In this document: positions 61,922 through 64,000 of the stretch, piece after piece
Layout of the letters: each line of letters starts with the position of its first letter
Position numbering within the stretch: the stretch's first letter is position 1
Assembly: GCF_963422355.1 (NCBI RefSeq)
Contig: NC_085085.1
Coordinates: 15,170,543 to 15,234,542, forward strand
Direction of reading: 5' to 3'
Origin: Corticium candelabrum
Lineage: Eukaryota > Porifera > Homoscleromorpha > Homosclerophorida > Plakinidae
DNA length: 64,000 nucleotides
Made by a program: the position numbers and the translations under genes
Notes under the pieces: generated by a model
Seen by the model: the letters and a program-made list of their open reading frames with translations, nothing else
Told to the model about the DNA's origin: nothing
The model's database searches: none

Positions 61922-64000
61922 ATGGACAATCCAGAGTTGACGGATGCAGAGTCAGACGTAGAAGCTACAGTAAGATAGCATTGACATCTGCATGCATTAG
62001 TATTGGAGAATGCTCTAAACAATTGCAACGTTACAATTACTTTAATGATGTGGTAGGAAGTATATAGATACTGTAACTTCAGCAGAACAATGGTCGGAAA
62101 ACATTGTGAACTCATACAAAGAGTTCCTAGTCTCTGGAGGGACAAACTACACTGATATTCCAAGCAGGAAACGAAAGTCATTTAGAAGAAGAGCAAAAGA
62201 TTTTACAGTTCAAGATGGAAGGTTGTACTACACAAAGACTCCAGGTTTACTCAGACTGGCACTTGGTAGCAAAAATGAGCAAGATCGTGCCTTTCAGGCT
62301 AGTGCATCATAATAAAAATTAGTTGCAGTTACTTGAAATAGCTATGTATATGAGTGAAGAATCACTCTGTTGATTGATGTAGGAGTGTCACGTAAATCCA
62401 ACTGGCGGTCATCTGGGAAGAACTAAAACCACTGACAAAATAAGGAGCAGATACTACTGGCCAAACCAGTACATTGATATCGCAAATCAGGTAGAAATTG
62501 TTTTGTTACTAATCTTGTAAAATAATTTAACTAGCACAATTAATGTTTTCTAGATAAGAAAATGTGATAGGTGCCAGAGGACGAATTCTGTTCTCAAATT
62601 GCAGTCAAACGAACTCCACCCTATTCCTGTTCGTTCAGAAGTGTGGAGTCTAGTTGGAATTGATCTCATGGGACCGCTAACAATGACAATTCAAGGAAAC
62701 CAATACATACTAACAATGACATGCTATTTCAGTAAATGGGTTGAAGCTTTCCCCATATCAGACAAAACTGCTGTTACAGTGGCCAGGGCTTTGTACACTG
62801 CCTACTGTAGGCATGGAGCACCAAACGATATTATCACTGATCAAGGCAGAGAGTTTGTCAACCAGGTTGTATGAGATATGTCCTATGTGCTTGTTAATTA
62901 AATCATGTATGTCCAATGTAAACTTTGCTTCACCTGTAGGTGTATGTACCACTAGTTGGATGTTTATACTGTGTTTGCTTCAACAGGTGTGCAAGGTACT
63001 CCATTGTCAATTCAATGTCAGGCAAAGAATAACAGCTGCTTATCATCCTCAGTCTAACGGACTAGATGAAAGAACAAATCAAACAATTAGAAAGTAAGAT
63101 AAACAATATAAGAACATAAGTGTAGTTCTATTGCAATTACAGTATTATGACTACATAGATGCCTTGAAAAATTGGTAATAGAGCATGAAGAAGACTGGGA
63201 TGAACTCCTTGACCCAGTTCTCTTTGCTATTCGAACCAGTGTTCAAGAGTCCACCAAGTTCACTCCTTTCTTTTTAATGCATGGGCGAGAAGCTAGGTTT
63301 CCTTTAGAAGCTGAAAACAGTGAGATCACTTCTGTCAGTCAGTTGGGTGATGTGCAGCAAGCAGTACATCATCTAAAGGAAATGAGAAACAAAGTTTTCC
63401 CTCAAGTAAAAGAAAACATTGAAAACAGTCAGGAAAGACAGAAACAACAATACAGAAAAAGAAAAGGAGCTGTAGTAAACTCTATCCAGGTTGGACAGAC
63501 TGTTTTGCGATTAAATATGCTAAAAAGGACAACGAAAGGTCATAAGATGGAAGACACCTGGCTTGGACCATACAGAGTTATAGAAATGACTGCATCTGGT
63601 GGCTGTGTCCTTCGTTGCATCAAAACTAATTCAACAATGAAGCGCAAAGTTAATATTAGTCAGCTGAAGATCTACAATACACCACAGAAGTCTTCTGAAT
63701 TGGCAAATGCGACAAGCAAAGATGATGAATCAGCTGCTACTAGGATTAAGGGCAACAGCAAGCCAAATTTCTCAGATTTAGAACGTCAGCTATTTGATCA
63801 AAGTCTGTTATGGCTGTGGCGCACAGGAGCAATATGGGAGGCTTGGAAAGCTGAAGAAGACGACGAGAGAGAGGTATGCTTACATCTAGCTACTGGCACA
63901 TATGATTAGTTATGTTATGGTTACTGCATGTACTTTGTGTTTTGCAGCTTGCTGAACATACAAGCTCTGTTGAAGAATGTTGGCTTAGTGTCAATGTAGA
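61922..64000 (+). CDS. Intron-bearing integrase gene, GIN1/Ginger type (open at right edge)
   Basis: The gene encodes a DDE integrase like human GIN1, a host gene related to Gypsy-type integrases and Ginger DNA transposons. From a probable start ATG at 61922 (MDNPELTDAESDVEAT) several segments are separated by short intron-like gaps with GT-AG borders. In order: a basic segment RKRKSFRRRAKDFTVQDGRL at about 62160; a His/Cys zinc-binding segment (GGHLGRTKTTDKIRSRYYW, CDRCQR) at about 62395-62585; the catalytic core (GIDLMGPLT, FSKWVEAFPISDK, IITDQGREFVNQV, AYHPQSNGLDERTNQTIRK) at about 62600-63095; and a C-terminal DTWLGPYRVIE/VNISQLKIYN module at about 63550-63675. An acidic region follows to the window edge. 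No gag, protease, reverse transcriptase or LTRs are visible nearby. Whether it is a domesticated gene or a Ginger-like element cannot be settled here. Confidence 0.7.

Overview
The window is a piece of a metazoan nuclear genome, about 40% GC by eye, with many short GT-AG introns, frequent TG/CA microsatellites and many small DNA-transposon fossils. The gene set (BORC subunit, FKBP6-like, RanBP1, ERp29, neuralized-repeat protein, alpha-spectrin, CPSF6/7, two-domain ALDH16A1, Tim10, RWDD4, NatB auxiliary subunit, queuine transglycosylase, sedoheptulokinase) is animal. Compact intron-rich genes packed head to head fit an invertebrate, perhaps a sponge or other early-branching animal; the species cannot be read from the sequence alone.

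Layout. 1-1.8 kb: BORCS8-like gene (minus, runs off the left edge) with a tRNA-derived SINE in an intron. 2.6-13.1 kb: FKBP6-like gene (minus, about 17 exons), whose introns are a dump for DNA transposons: a TA-flanked MITE, two inverted copies of a CAGGGG-ended MITE with perfect 6-bp target duplications, a dead Tc1 element, a fold-back element and a pogo-like remnant. 13.2-14.5 kb: RANBP1 (plus). 15.3-16.2 kb: ERP29 (minus). 16.5-18.1 kb: single-NHR protein (minus). 18.4-24.4 kb: RRM gene whose splice phases lead straight into an F-box/LRR gene (plus). 25.1-30.0 kb: shortened alpha-spectrin-like gene (plus). 30.4-35.2 kb: CPSF6/7 (minus). 35.3-39.3 kb: ALDH16A1 (plus). 39.5-44.3 kb: a lineage-specific tandem duplication holding a second C-terminal half of ALDH16A1 and two related genes for small basic proteins with N-myristoylation motifs. 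44.6-46.6 kb: TIMM10 and RWDD4. 46.8-55.6 kb: NAA25. 55.7-58.4 kb: QTRT1 and SHPK. 58.6-61.5 kb: broken hAT transposon and local repeats. 61.9 kb to the end: intron-bearing integrase gene of GIN1/Ginger type, open at the right edge.

Five neighbouring gene pairs are divergent with only 61-256 bp between start codons (FKBP6/RANBP1, NHR/RRM, CPSF6/ALDH16A1, TIMM10/RWDD4, NAA25/QTRT1), which implies shared bidirectional promoters; NRF1-like or E-box palindromes lie in or beside several of them. The most novel part is 39.5-44.3 kb: the myristoylation-motif gene at 40.7 kb has a phase-0 splice donor facing a phase-0 acceptor of the duplicated ALDH16A1 half, and that half is open across every exon, so a chimeric membrane-targeted protein is predicted.
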